Shown here: piece after piece, positions 1 to 10,533 of the stretch
Layout of the letters: every line of letters begins with the position of its first letter
How positions within the stretch are numbered: the stretch's first letter is position 1
Assembly: GCF_007992075.1 (NCBI RefSeq)
Contig: NZ_BJZO01000007.1
Coordinates: 1-64,000 of the forward strand
Reading direction: 5' to 3'
Source of the DNA: Pararhodospirillum oryzae
GTDB taxonomy: Bacteria > Pseudomonadota > Alphaproteobacteria > Rhodospirillales > Rhodospirillaceae
DNA: 64,000 nucleotides
Translations under genes and position numbers: made by a program
Notes under the pieces: generated by a model
Told to the model about the DNA's origin: nothing
What the model saw: the letters and a program-made list of their open reading frames with translations, nothing else
Databases searched by the model: none

Positions 1-75
1 AAGGCCGCGCGCCGCCGTCGCGGCGTTGGGGAACCCTCTTCCAAGGACATCCAGGGCTTCACCCGACTGCCCTGA
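1..75 (+). CDS. 3' end of an unidentified gene
   Basis: An open frame runs in from the left edge and stops at TGA 73-75, giving a 24-residue C-terminal tail that is Arg-rich at first and ends QGFTRLP. The tail is too short to assign to a family. It is co-directional with rpsT and 130 bp upstream of it. Whether it is a genuine coding end is supported only by the open frame and the position next to rpsT. Confidence 0.35.
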   Translation, partial: KAARRRRGVGEPSSKDIQGFTRLP

Positions 76-207
76 GCGCCACGCAAGGCACGCTTGACGC
101 CCGAGGGGGGAACGCCTATAAGGCATGTCTTCTGTGCACTCCCTGGGCCGGAATCGTCCTGGGTGGAGAGTGCCCCTTTTCATTGACCACACCATGCGGA
201 GCAGGGA

Positions 208-474
208 ATGGCCAACCACAAGTCGGCGGAGAAGCGCATTCGCCGGAATGCCAGCCGCGCCACGATTAACCATGCCCGACTCGGGCGCATCCGGACCTTC
301 GTCAAGAAGGTTGAAGCGGCGATCGCGAGCGGCGACAGCGCGGCGGCTCAGGCTGCTTTCCAGACGGCCGTGCCCGAGCTGCACCGCGGCGTCACCCGTG
401 GCGTGCTGCACAAGAACACGGCGTCGCGCAAGATCTCGCGCCTGTCGGCCCGTGTGAAGGCTCTGGGCGCCTGA
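208..474 (+). CDS. rpsT: 30S ribosomal protein S20
   Basis: This gene encodes the small-subunit protein bS20, which binds 16S rRNA early in 30S assembly. The 88-residue product opens with [14 protein letters not shown] and is Lys/Arg/Ala-rich throughout, as is usual for S20, and its length is normal for the family. The ATG at 208 is preceded by an AGCAGGGA purine stretch. A strong intrinsic terminator follows at 530-560, so it appears to be transcribed as a single unit. Its place just before dnaA is common in alphaproteobacteria. An overlapping frame starting at 125 is a shadow. Confidence 0.97.
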   Translation: MANHKSAEKRIRRNASRATINHARLGRIRTFVKKVEAAIASGDSAAAQAAFQTAVPELHRGVTRGVLHKNTASRKISRLSARVKALGA

Positions 475-529
475 CACTCCCGCGGCCGCCTGGCGGTCGC
501 GGCGGTCCCTGGCGACCCTGCTTGATCCA

Positions 530-560
530 AAAAGGGGGCGATGGCCCCCTTTTGTTTTTT
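530..560 (+). terminator. Rho-independent terminator of rpsT
   Basis: A perfect 10-bp stem (AAAAGGGGGC at 530-539 and GCCCCCTTTT at 544-553) with a GATG loop is followed by GTTTTTT. It lies 56 nt after the rpsT stop. Confidence 0.9.
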
Positions 561-1041
561 GCCATGCTCGATGAGTGCCCTCCCCGCCCGGCGGCCGCGC
601 CGGCGGGTTTTTTTGGCTCCACACGCCTTCAGCGAGAAGCCCGGGAACACCCTATGGTTGCCAACGAGTCCGTCAGCAGGGCCATGCCAGACTCCGGTTC
701 AAGAACCCCGTCCAACGCCCCCGGAATACGCATTATTTAGCGGTTTATGGGCTATGAGGACGGCAAAGATACCAAATATGGTGTCAACGCCCGAAATTTT
801 CCCCGTTCCCTATTCGATCTTGTTGTATTAGCCCCAGGGGGATCATACCCTTTGTCAGAGGTCGCTACTGGTCCTGTGCCGGATGGCTCATTCCAGGCCC
901 CGGAGACTCGGGCGACTCTCATTTCGACTAAATACAAGGTTTCAAACTCACTCCCCAGAGTCTACTGGAGTGCGGTTATGCGGTTTTTAGTGATTTCGTC
1001 TTATCGTCTTCTTTGAAGCAAACGAGAAAGTCCTGTGATCA

Positions 1042-1071
1042 TTGACACGGTTCCCATATTAACGAGATATT
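1042..1071 (+). promoter_or_regulatory. Putative sigma-70-type promoter of dnaA
   Basis: A perfect -35 TTGACA lies at 1042-1047. After an 18-nt spacer comes a weaker -10, GATATT (1066-1071, 4 of 6 matches). This would place the transcript start near 1078, about 100 nt before the dnaA start codon. The -10 element overlaps the CtrA box at 1059-1074, which suggests competition between CtrA and RNA polymerase. Confidence 0.5.
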
Positions 1072-1074
1072 AAC
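1059..1074 (+). promoter_or_regulatory. CtrA-binding box upstream of dnaA
   Basis: The sequence TTAACGAGATATTAAC is an exact match to TTAA-N7-TTAAC, the consensus for the alphaproteobacterial cell-cycle regulator CtrA. It lies 104 nt before dnaA and covers the -10 region of the only good promoter candidate. Binding itself is inferred; the ctrA gene is not in this window, though its kinase cckA is. Confidence 0.6.
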
Positions 1075-1177
1075 CTCGTTATGAAGGATTGCCCGCCCTC
1101 CCGGGGCATGGGCGACGTCCGGGGGGCGGTCTCCTGGAAGCGAACCGGGGCAGGACGCCTGGAAGTGGAGTTGGGGA

Positions 1178-2683
1178 ATGGACGGGACGTCGGGACGCGA
1201 CGGGTCGGCACTGGTCCGTTGGGATCGGGTTCGGGGGCAGTTGAAGCGCGAATTCGGCGAGGCCGCGTTCCGCACCTGGGTCCAGCCCCTGACCCTGTCC
1301 CAAATCGGGGCGGGGTCGGTGCGCCTGGGCGTGCCCACCCGCTTCATGCGCGACTGGGTGATGACCCATTACGGCGACCGGATTCGCTCCTTGTGGTCCG
1401 AGATCGATCCCAGCGTGCGCATTGTCGATTTCGTGGTCGAATCCGGCGCGCCCCGCCCGGCCGCGCCCCCGGCGCCGCCGCCGGCTCCCCTGCCCGCTCC
1501 GGCCACGCGCGCGCGCGCCGGACGGACCGCGCGCGCCGCGACCAGCGATGAAACACGCGCCATGCCGGCGGCCCCCGCGCCCCAGACCACGCGGATCGAA
1601 CCGGCCCCGACTCCGGCGGCCGCCCCGGCCGCGTCGACCCGCGAGGCCGCCGACGATGGCCTGTCGGCCCCGCTTGACCCGCGCTTTACCTTCGACAACT
1701 TCGTGGTCGGCAAGCCCAACGAGTTCGCCTACGCCGCCGCCAAGCGCGTGGCCGAAACCGAGGGCGTTTCGTTCAACCCCCTGTTCCTGTACGGGGGCGT
1801 GGGCCTGGGCAAAACCCATCTGATGCACGCCATCGCCCGCAGACTGCGCGAGAATCAGGCCGGGTGCCGCGTCATTTACCTGTCGGCGGAACAGTTCATG
1901 CACCGGTTCATCCGGGCCCTGCGCCAGCAAGACACGCTGTCGTTCAAGGAGCAGTTCCGCAGCGTGGACGTGCTGATGGTGGACGATATCCAGTTCATCA
2001 GTGGCAAGGAAAGCACCCAGGAAGAATTCTTCCATACTTTCAATGCCCTGGTCGACCAGGGGAGCCAGATCGTGCTGTCGGCCGACAAATCGCCCAGCGA
2101 CCTGGAAAACATCGGCCAGCGCCTGCGCTCGCGCATGGGCTGCGGCCTGGTCGCCGACCTGCACCCCACGACCTACGAGCTGCGCCTGGGCATCTTGCAG
2201 TCCAAGGCCGAGCAGATGGGGGTGGAGGTTCCCTCGCGGGTGCTGGAGTTCATCGCCCACAAGGTCACCACCAACGGCCGCGAGGTCGAGGGCGCCCTGA
2301 TTCGCCTGGTGGCCCATGCCCAGCTGGTGGGGCGGACCTTGACCGTGGAGACGGCCCAGGAGGTTCTGCACGATCTGGTGCGGGCCTACGACCGCCGGGT
2401 CAGCATCGAGGACATTCAGAAAAAAGTCGCCGAGCATTTCAAGATCCGGCTCGCCGACATGCATTCGGCCCGCCGCGCCCGCGCCATCGCCCGCCCGCGT
2501 CAGGTGGCCATGTACCTGAGCAAGCAGCTCACCAGCCGGTCGCTGCCCGACATCGGACGAAACTTCGGGGGCCGCGACCACACCACGGTCATGCACGCGG
2601 TGCGCAAAATCGAGGAACTGATGGCCGGCGATCCCGCCTTTGCCGAGGATGTCGACCTGCTGCGCCGCATGTTGGAGTCGTAA
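1178..2683 (+). CDS. dnaA: Chromosomal replication initiator DnaA
   Basis: DnaA is the AAA+ ATPase that binds DnaA boxes and melts the origin. The 501-residue product has domain I (about 10-90), a long Ala/Pro-rich linker (about 90-165), an AAA+ domain with Walker A GGVGLGKTH near 206-214 and Walker B MVDDIQF near 268-274, and a C-terminal helix-turn-helix with the DnaA signature GRDHTTVMHAVRKIE. The ATG at 1178 follows a GGAGTTGGGGA ribosome-binding stretch. dnaN follows 142 nt downstream behind its own promoter candidate. The unusually Pro/Ala-rich domain II fits the GC-rich genome. Regulation by CtrA is suggested by the box at 1059-1074. Confidence 0.97.
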   Translation: MDGTSGRDGSALVRWDRVRGQLKREFGEAAFRTWVQPLTLSQIGAGSVRLGVPTRFMRDWVMTHYGDRIRSLWSEIDPSVRIVDFVVESGAPRPAAPPAPPPAPLPAPATRARAGRTARAATSDETRAMPAAPAPQTTRIEPAPTPAAAPAASTREAADDGLSAPLDPRFTFDNFVVGKPNEFAYAAAKRVAETEGVSFNPLFLYGGVGLGKTHLMHAIARRLRENQAGCRVIYLSAEQFMHRFIRALRQQDTLSFKEQFRSVDVLMVDDIQFISGKESTQEEFFHTFNALVDQGSQIVLSADKSPSDLENIGQRLRSRMGCGLVADLHPTTYELRLGILQSKAEQMGVEVPSRVLEFIAHKVTTNGREVEGALIRLVAHAQLVGRTLTVETAQEVLHDLVRAYDRRVSIEDIQKKVAEHFKIRLADMHSARRARAIARPRQVAMYLSKQLTSRSLPDIGRNFGGRDHTTVMHAVRKIEELMAGDPAFAEDVDLLRRMLES

Positions 2684-2707
2684 CGTCCCCGAGAACAAGG
2701 AATTCCC

Positions 2708-2736
2708 TTGGGACGAAGAACGGGGATCGCTATACT
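2708..2736 (+). promoter_or_regulatory. Putative promoter of dnaN
   Basis: TTGGGA (4 of 6 to TTGACA) lies at 2708-2713 and TATACT (5 of 6 to TATAAT) at 2731-2736, with a 17-nt spacer. The predicted start is near 2743, leaving a leader of about 80 nt before the dnaN ATG at 2826. Confidence 0.5.
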
Positions 2737-2825
2737 ACCGGCCCTTTCGGGGCTTGGCACCCCGGTGATCCCTGTCGGCTCCGCGCCCTGTGCGGCGGGG
2801 CCCCTTGCATGGTTCGGGCCCATCC

Positions 2826-3944
2826 ATGAAGCTGACCATCGAGCGGACCGCGTTCCTGAAGTCCCTGGGGCATGTGCAAAGCGTTGTTGAACGGCGCAAC
2901 ACCATCCCCATTCTGTCCAACCTGCGCATGGACGCCACGGACCAGGGTCTGGCCCTCAATGCCACCGACATGGACCTGGAAATCGTGGAAACCCTGGGGG
3001 CCGAGGTCGCGACCCCCGGCCTGACCACCGCGCCGGCCCATACCCTTTACGACATCGTGCGCAAGCTGCCCGACGGCAGCCAGGTGGAGCTGACCCACGA
3101 CGCCACCGAGGGGCAGCTGGTGCTGCGCGCCGGACGCTCGCGGTTCCGGCTGGCCTGCCTGCCGGTGGACGACTTCCCGGTCATGAACCCGGGCGAGTTC
3201 TCGCACACCTTCGCCATTCCCTCGGCCGACCTGCGCAGCCTGATCGACCGCACCCGCTTCGCCATATCCACCGAGGAAACCCGCTATTACCTGAACGGGA
3301 TTTTCCTGCACGCGACCGAAAACGCGGGCGTTCCGGTCTTGCGCGCGGTGGCCACCGACGGCCACCGCCTGGCCTGCGTGGAAACCCCCCTGCCCGAGGG
3401 CGCGGCGGGCATGCCGGCCGTGATCTTGCCGCGCAAGACGGTGGGCGAGCTGCGCAAGCTGATCGACGAAACCGGCATGGCGGTCACGGTGTCGCTGTCG
3501 GAGCACAAGGTCCGCTTTGCCTTCGACGACGTGCGCCTGATCTCGAAGCTGATCGATGGCAAGTTCCCCGACTACGAACGGGTGATCCCCACCGACAACG
3601 ACAAGGTCCTGGAGGTCGAGCGTCAGCCCTTTGCCCAGGCGGTGGACCGGGTGGCGGCGATCTCGACCGAGAAATCCCGCGCCATCAAGGTCGCGGCCAC
3701 GCCGGGCCTGCTCACGTTGTCGGCCTCAAGCCCCGACGCCGGGTCGGCGCTGGAGGAGATCGAAGCCAAGTTCGAGGCCGCCCCGCTTGATATCGGGTTC
3801 AATGCCCGCTACCTGCTTGATATCCTCGACCAGATCCAAGGCGACTCGGTACGCCTGACCCTTGCCGATTCATCGTCGCCCACGGTGCTGCGCGACGGCG
3901 CCGACGGTTCGGCGGTGTACGTGCTCATGCCCATGCGCGTCTGA
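2826..3944 (+). CDS. dnaN: DNA polymerase III beta sliding clamp
   Basis: This gene encodes the ring-shaped processivity clamp that tethers DNA polymerase III. The 372-residue product starts MKLTIERTAFLKSLGHVQSV, typical of alphaproteobacterial DnaN, and ends with the VYVLMPMRV tail that shapes the partner-binding pocket. The ATG at 2826 is preferred over an in-frame ATG at 2790, because the extra 12 residues do not resemble DnaN. It sits between dnaA and recF, the classical order. Confidence 0.97.
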   Translation: MKLTIERTAFLKSLGHVQSVVERRNTIPILSNLRMDATDQGLALNATDMDLEIVETLGAEVATPGLTTAPAHTLYDIVRKLPDGSQVELTHDATEGQLVLRAGRSRFRLACLPVDDFPVMNPGEFSHTFAIPSADLRSLIDRTRFAISTEETRYYLNGIFLHATENAGVPVLRAVATDGHRLACVETPLPEGAAGMPAVILPRKTVGELRKLIDETGMAVTVSLSEHKVRFAFDDVRLISKLIDGKFPDYERVIPTDNDKVLEVERQPFAQAVDRVAAISTEKSRAIKVAATPGLLTLSASSPDAGSALEEIEAKFEAAPLDIGFNARYLLDILDQIQGDSVRLTLADSSSPTVLRDGADGSAVYVLMPMRV

Positions 3945-3956
3945 AGCGGGGCGGCA

Positions 3957-4028
3957 CCCCACGCCGGGGCCGCGCCCCACGCCGGAGCCGCGCCCCACGC
4001 CGGGGCCGCGCTCCACGCTGGGGGCGTC
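3957..4028. repeat. 18-bp tandem repeat between dnaN and recF
   Basis: Four head-to-tail units follow CCCCACGCCGGGGCCGCG: 3957-3974, 3975-3992 (one change), 3993-4010 (identical to the first) and 4011-4028 (diverged). The period is a multiple of three, but no gene reads through it on the + strand. It fills half of the 137-bp dnaN-recF gap. Confidence 0.85.
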
Positions 4029-4081
4029 CTTCGGGAGCCCCAAGGGCCCGATTCGTTTCCCCGCCCCGTTCCAGGCCCGCC

Positions 4082-7701
<3,620 letters not shown>

Positions 7702-7716
7702 AGCGGGATGCCTTGC

Positions 7717-7775
7717 GGGGGCTGCCGCCCCCGAAGACCCCCGCCCGGGGAGGCGCGGCCTCCCCGGACCCCCTC
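7717..7775. repeat. GC-rich intergenic repeat after gyrB
   Basis: A hairpin GGGGGC-TGCC-GCCCCC (7717-7732) is followed by a CCCCCGCCCGGGGA tract and a GGGGAGGC/GCCTCCCC inverted repeat. A closely similar arrangement occurs at 53598-53660. It has no T-run, so termination of gyrB here is possible but not supported. Confidence 0.5.
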
Positions 7776-7783
7776 GTTCCTCT

Positions 7784-7996
7784 TTATCCCCAGGCTTGAA
7801 GATGGGTAACCCAGGCGTTGAACCCCGGGCATCGGGCTCGCATGCGGTCGATGCCGATGGCTTCGGCGATCAGGGGACCGTGTTCGGCTTTTGAATACGT
7901 GCCGGGTGGAAAGATCCCTTTCAGCCGTTTCGACGGAGCCGTGTGCGTGCCGTCGTTGATGTCCTCCGGTGTCGAATACGCCGCTGCTATTCCTCG
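7784..7996 (-). pseudogene. 3' fragment of a DUF4276 family gene
   Basis: The - strand frame between stops at 7997-7999 and 7784-7786 encodes about 70 residues with the conserved C-terminus of DUF4276 proteins: PEDINDG, TAPSKR, HGPLIAEAIG and CPGFNAWVTHL. There is no start codon or N-terminal two thirds; DUF4276 proteins are usually near 200 residues. The fragment begins exactly where the ATPase gene ends (stop codon at 7987-7989), so an internal deletion appears to have joined the ATPase end to the DUF4276 tail. DUF4276 genes commonly follow this class of ATPase in putative defence pairs. Assignment is from remembered family motifs, not a search. Confidence 0.7.
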
Positions 7997-9069
7997 TCAA
8001 GCCAGCTTTGGTATTGATCACGCGCCAGCGGGCGCAAGGTGGTTTCCCCGTTGTCGGCCCGGGCCACGATCAGGTTTTCCAGATCAAAGCAGTCAACCAG
8101 GGCGGGGGACTGGGTGGCGATGATAATCTGACGGACTTCCGCGACGCGCTTGATCATTTCCGCCACCAGGGCGAGGGCGTGGGGATGCAAGCCGAGTTCG
8201 GGTTCGTCAAGCAACATCACATCCGGAAGGCGCTCCGGCGGCAGGTTCAAAAGCGTGATCAGACAAAACAGCCGCAACGATCCGTCGGAAGTCAGGTGCG
8301 CGCCGAAGGTCTTGTCGCCTTGCGTCCCCCGCCATCGAAGCCAAACCCGCCCGGCCATGGGCTCCAACACGAAATCCTTGAAAACCGGAAGAACCCGTCC
8401 GATCTGGCGGGTGATCAACTGGTAGCGTCTGGGATCATTCTCTCGCAGATCCAGCAGCACCGCCCCCAGGTTCCCCCCATCCGAGCGCAAGCGAACACAA
8501 TCGGAGACATCCCAGCGCAGGCGGATGGCAGCCTGATCCGATGTGTCATGGAAATGGTAGGGCACACAGTTCCCAAGAAGATGGCAAATGGCCTTTGGAA
8601 TTGGGTAATCAAGAGTGGGAAGGGTTGATTCTTTGCCGAATCCGTCGATCTCTGTCCACGACGCCGAAGCCTGCTTTGTTTTATCGAAGGACCGATAGGC
8701 TTCATTCCTGATTACCACCGTATCGCGGGCCGACAGGTGTGTCAGATCAAAGCGATACTCGTGATAGCCTTCATCGGTTTCAATCCGAATCTCGGCATGG
8801 ATTCGTGGTGTCTGCCGGGGCCCCATGAAGAATTGATCGCCTCCCCCGCCTCCTTCCATGACGAATTCCTGCAAATCTCCATCCCGCAGCATCCAGCTCA
8901 TCATTTCAAGAAAGCGGATCACGTTGGATTTGCCTGAACCGTTGGCCCCGATCAGCACGGCAATCCGAGGCAGTTCCAAGGCCTCGATCGCCCGCAGGCT
9001 TCGAAAACCGTGCACGCTCAGCCGGACAATTCGCCCGTTCAAAAGGGGCAGAGGAGCGTCTGGCGTCAT
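7987..9069 (-). CDS. AAA family ATPase (AAA_21 / OLD-like)
   Basis: The 360-residue ATPase resembles the RecF/OLD-like AAA_21 group. Walker A GANGSGKS lies at 41-48, after the typical LSVHGFRSLR strand, and VMLLDEPELGLHP near residue 290 is the Walker B plus D-loop. The conserved IIIATQSPALVDCF follows. The ATG at 9069 is chosen because AGGAGG (9079-9084) lies 9 nt upstream; a frame extending to 9120 lacks such support. Such ATPases usually pair with a DUF4276 protein, and here only the partner's tail survives (7784-7996). The role may be anti-phage or nuclease-like, but this is inference and the system may be inactive. Its base composition is slightly less GC-rich than its neighbours, hinting at transfer. 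Confidence 0.88.
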   Translation of the reverse strand: MTPDAPLPLLNGRIVRLSVHGFRSLRAIEALELPRIAVLIGANGSGKSNVIRFLEMMSWMLRDGDLQEFVMEGGGGGDQFFMGPRQTPRIHAEIRIETDEGYHEYRFDLTHLSARDTVVIRNEAYRSFDKTKQASASWTEIDGFGKESTLPTLDYPIPKAICHLLGNCVPYHFHDTSDQAAIRLRWDVSDCVRLRSDGGNLGAVLLDLRENDPRRYQLITRQIGRVLPVFKDFVLEPMAGRVWLRWRGTQGDKTFGAHLTSDGSLRLFCLITLLNLPPERLPDVMLLDEPELGLHPHALALVAEMIKRVAEVRQIIIATQSPALVDCFDLENLIVARADNGETTLRPLARDQYQSWLDEE

Positions 9070-9235
9070 GGGGGCGTTCCTCCTTTTCAAGCGCTTTCGA
9101 ATAGTGAAGGCCGAAGGCACGGCAACACGCCTTCCGACCCCCGTCGAGCCTATCCCCTTTTCCGCGCGCCCTCACCGACGATCGCGCGTTCGCTCACTGC
9201 GGGCGGGGCCGAATCCATGCCCGGGCCGTGCCCCT

Positions 9236-9271
9236 AAAAAAAACCGGCGCCCCAGGGTGGGACGCCGGTTT
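9236..9271 (-). terminator. Rho-independent terminator of the OmpA-family gene
   Basis: Read on the - strand, a GC-rich stem (ACCGGCGTCCC pairing with GGGGCGCCGGT) is followed by eight Ts (9236-9243). It lies about 50 nt after the stop of the gene at 9324. Confidence 0.85.
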
Positions 9272-9323
9272 GAACCGTGCCGGGGAAGGGAGAACCGTTC
9301 GGCTCTCCCTCTCAAGCCGGGGA

Positions 9324-10331
9324 TTACTTCAGGATGATGACCACGCGGCGATTCTGCGGCTCGCGCACGCCGTCGGGGGTCGGGACCAGCGGGTCGGCTT
9401 CACCCTTGGCGAACACGGCCACCTGCGAGCGCGGAATACCGTTGCGGCCCAGTTCGGCCATCACGGACTCGGCGCGACGGGTCGACAGACGCATGTTGTA
9501 CTCGGGCGAGCCGGAACGGTCGGCGTGGCCGGTCACTTCGATGGTCGAGGTGCCCTTGGCCTTGGCGTTGCTGGCGGCGGTGCTGATGATGCCAGCGGCT
9601 TCCGGCGTGATCGCGGTGCTGTCGAAGTCGAAGAAGACCAGGTACGACTCGGGAACCTCGACGACCTTCTGCTCGACCACCGGCTGCACCGGCATCGGCG
9701 CGGGCTTGGGCGCGGGCGTGCCGAACGAGTAGCGCAGGCCCAGCATCACGGTGTGGTTCAGGTAGTTGTCGTAGTCGGAGTCGCGGTCGGCCACGGCATC
9801 GAACTTCATGCCGGTGGTGCCCAGGAAGCGGTAGTCCAGGGTCATGCCCACGTTGTCGGTGATGTTGTAGCCCACGCCGGCGATGCCCTGGTAGCCGAAG
9901 GCGCCGCTGGTGCCGTCGGCGATATCGCTGTCCATCATGCCGATGACCCAGCCGATACCGGCACCGACATACGGATAGAACTTGGTCCCGGTCGGGATGT
10001 CGTACAGGGCGTTGACCATCAGGGCGACCGAGCTCAGGTCACCGTCGTTGCTCAGCGGACCGATGTTGTCGATGTTGTTGCGGCGCCACGTGGCTTCCAA
10101 CTCAACGCGCGGACCGCCGCCGAAGGCGTAACCGGCCGTGCCGCCCGCCGCGTACCCCAGATCGGTTTCCACGTCGGCGTCAACGCCGCCAACCGACAGT
10201 TCGCGATCGATGTTGAAGTTCACGCCACCTTGCAGCGCGACATACGGACCCTGCGGCGTTTGGGCCTGGGCGGCCAGCGGCAGCGCGGCCATCGCCCCCA
10301 CCAGCGCAACGCGGAAAATGGTCTTGGTCAT
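9324..10331 (-). CDS. OmpA family outer membrane protein
   Basis: The 335-residue protein has a Sec signal peptide (MTKTIFRVALVGAMAALPLA, cleavage after AQAQ near 24), a beta-barrel-like N-terminal domain (about 25-200) with alternating strands such as YDIPTGTKFYPYVGAGIGW, a Pro-rich hinge (TPAPKPAPMPVQPV), and a C-terminal OmpA/MotB peptidoglycan-binding domain (about 225-335). That domain carries the key TGHADRSGSPEYNMRLSTRRA and RRVVI motifs. It would sit in the outer membrane and anchor it to the cell wall. The ATG at 10331 is set by the signal peptide; an 81-residue upstream extension in the same frame is rejected. It has its own terminator downstream. Confidence 0.93.
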   Translation of the reverse strand: MTKTIFRVALVGAMAALPLAAQAQTPQGPYVALQGGVNFNIDRELSVGGVDADVETDLGYAAGGTAGYAFGGGPRVELEATWRRNNIDNIGPLSNDGDLSSVALMVNALYDIPTGTKFYPYVGAGIGWVIGMMDSDIADGTSGAFGYQGIAGVGYNITDNVGMTLDYRFLGTTGMKFDAVADRDSDYDNYLNHTVMLGLRYSFGTPAPKPAPMPVQPVVEQKVVEVPESYLVFFDFDSTAITPEAAGIISTAASNAKAKGTSTIEVTGHADRSGSPEYNMRLSTRRAESVMAELGRNGIPRSQVAVFAKGEADPLVPTPDGVREPQNRRVVIILK

Positions 10332-10533
10332 GGCAATTGGATCCCATATTCCCAAAGTGAAACCGTCTTGCGGGACCGTGGTGTCATGCCCGCCTGGCGT
10401 GTTATCCGATCCGCCGGGGACGTCCGTCAAGGCCCTCGCCCGCCGAAGCCCCTTCTGGCGCTGCAGGCCTTTCGCTCCCGCCTCGCGTTTCAAGATCCTG
10501 TCTTGAGGCACTCGAAGCAAGGCCGAAGGGCGA

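Larger units (their letters stand above)
561..1177. other. Non-coding region upstream of dnaA
   Basis: No convincing gene is seen in these 617 bases. Positions 720-1075 are clearly AT-richer than the rest of the window. Seen here are an imperfect palindrome GATACCAAATATGGTGTC at 768-785 (7 of 9 pairs), five GANTC sites (666, 690, 905, 914, 958), and the promoter and CtrA box described separately. GANTC is the CcrM methylation site in alphaproteobacteria. No perfect TTATCCACA DnaA box was found on either strand by eye, so an origin here is only a possibility. Confidence 0.6.
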
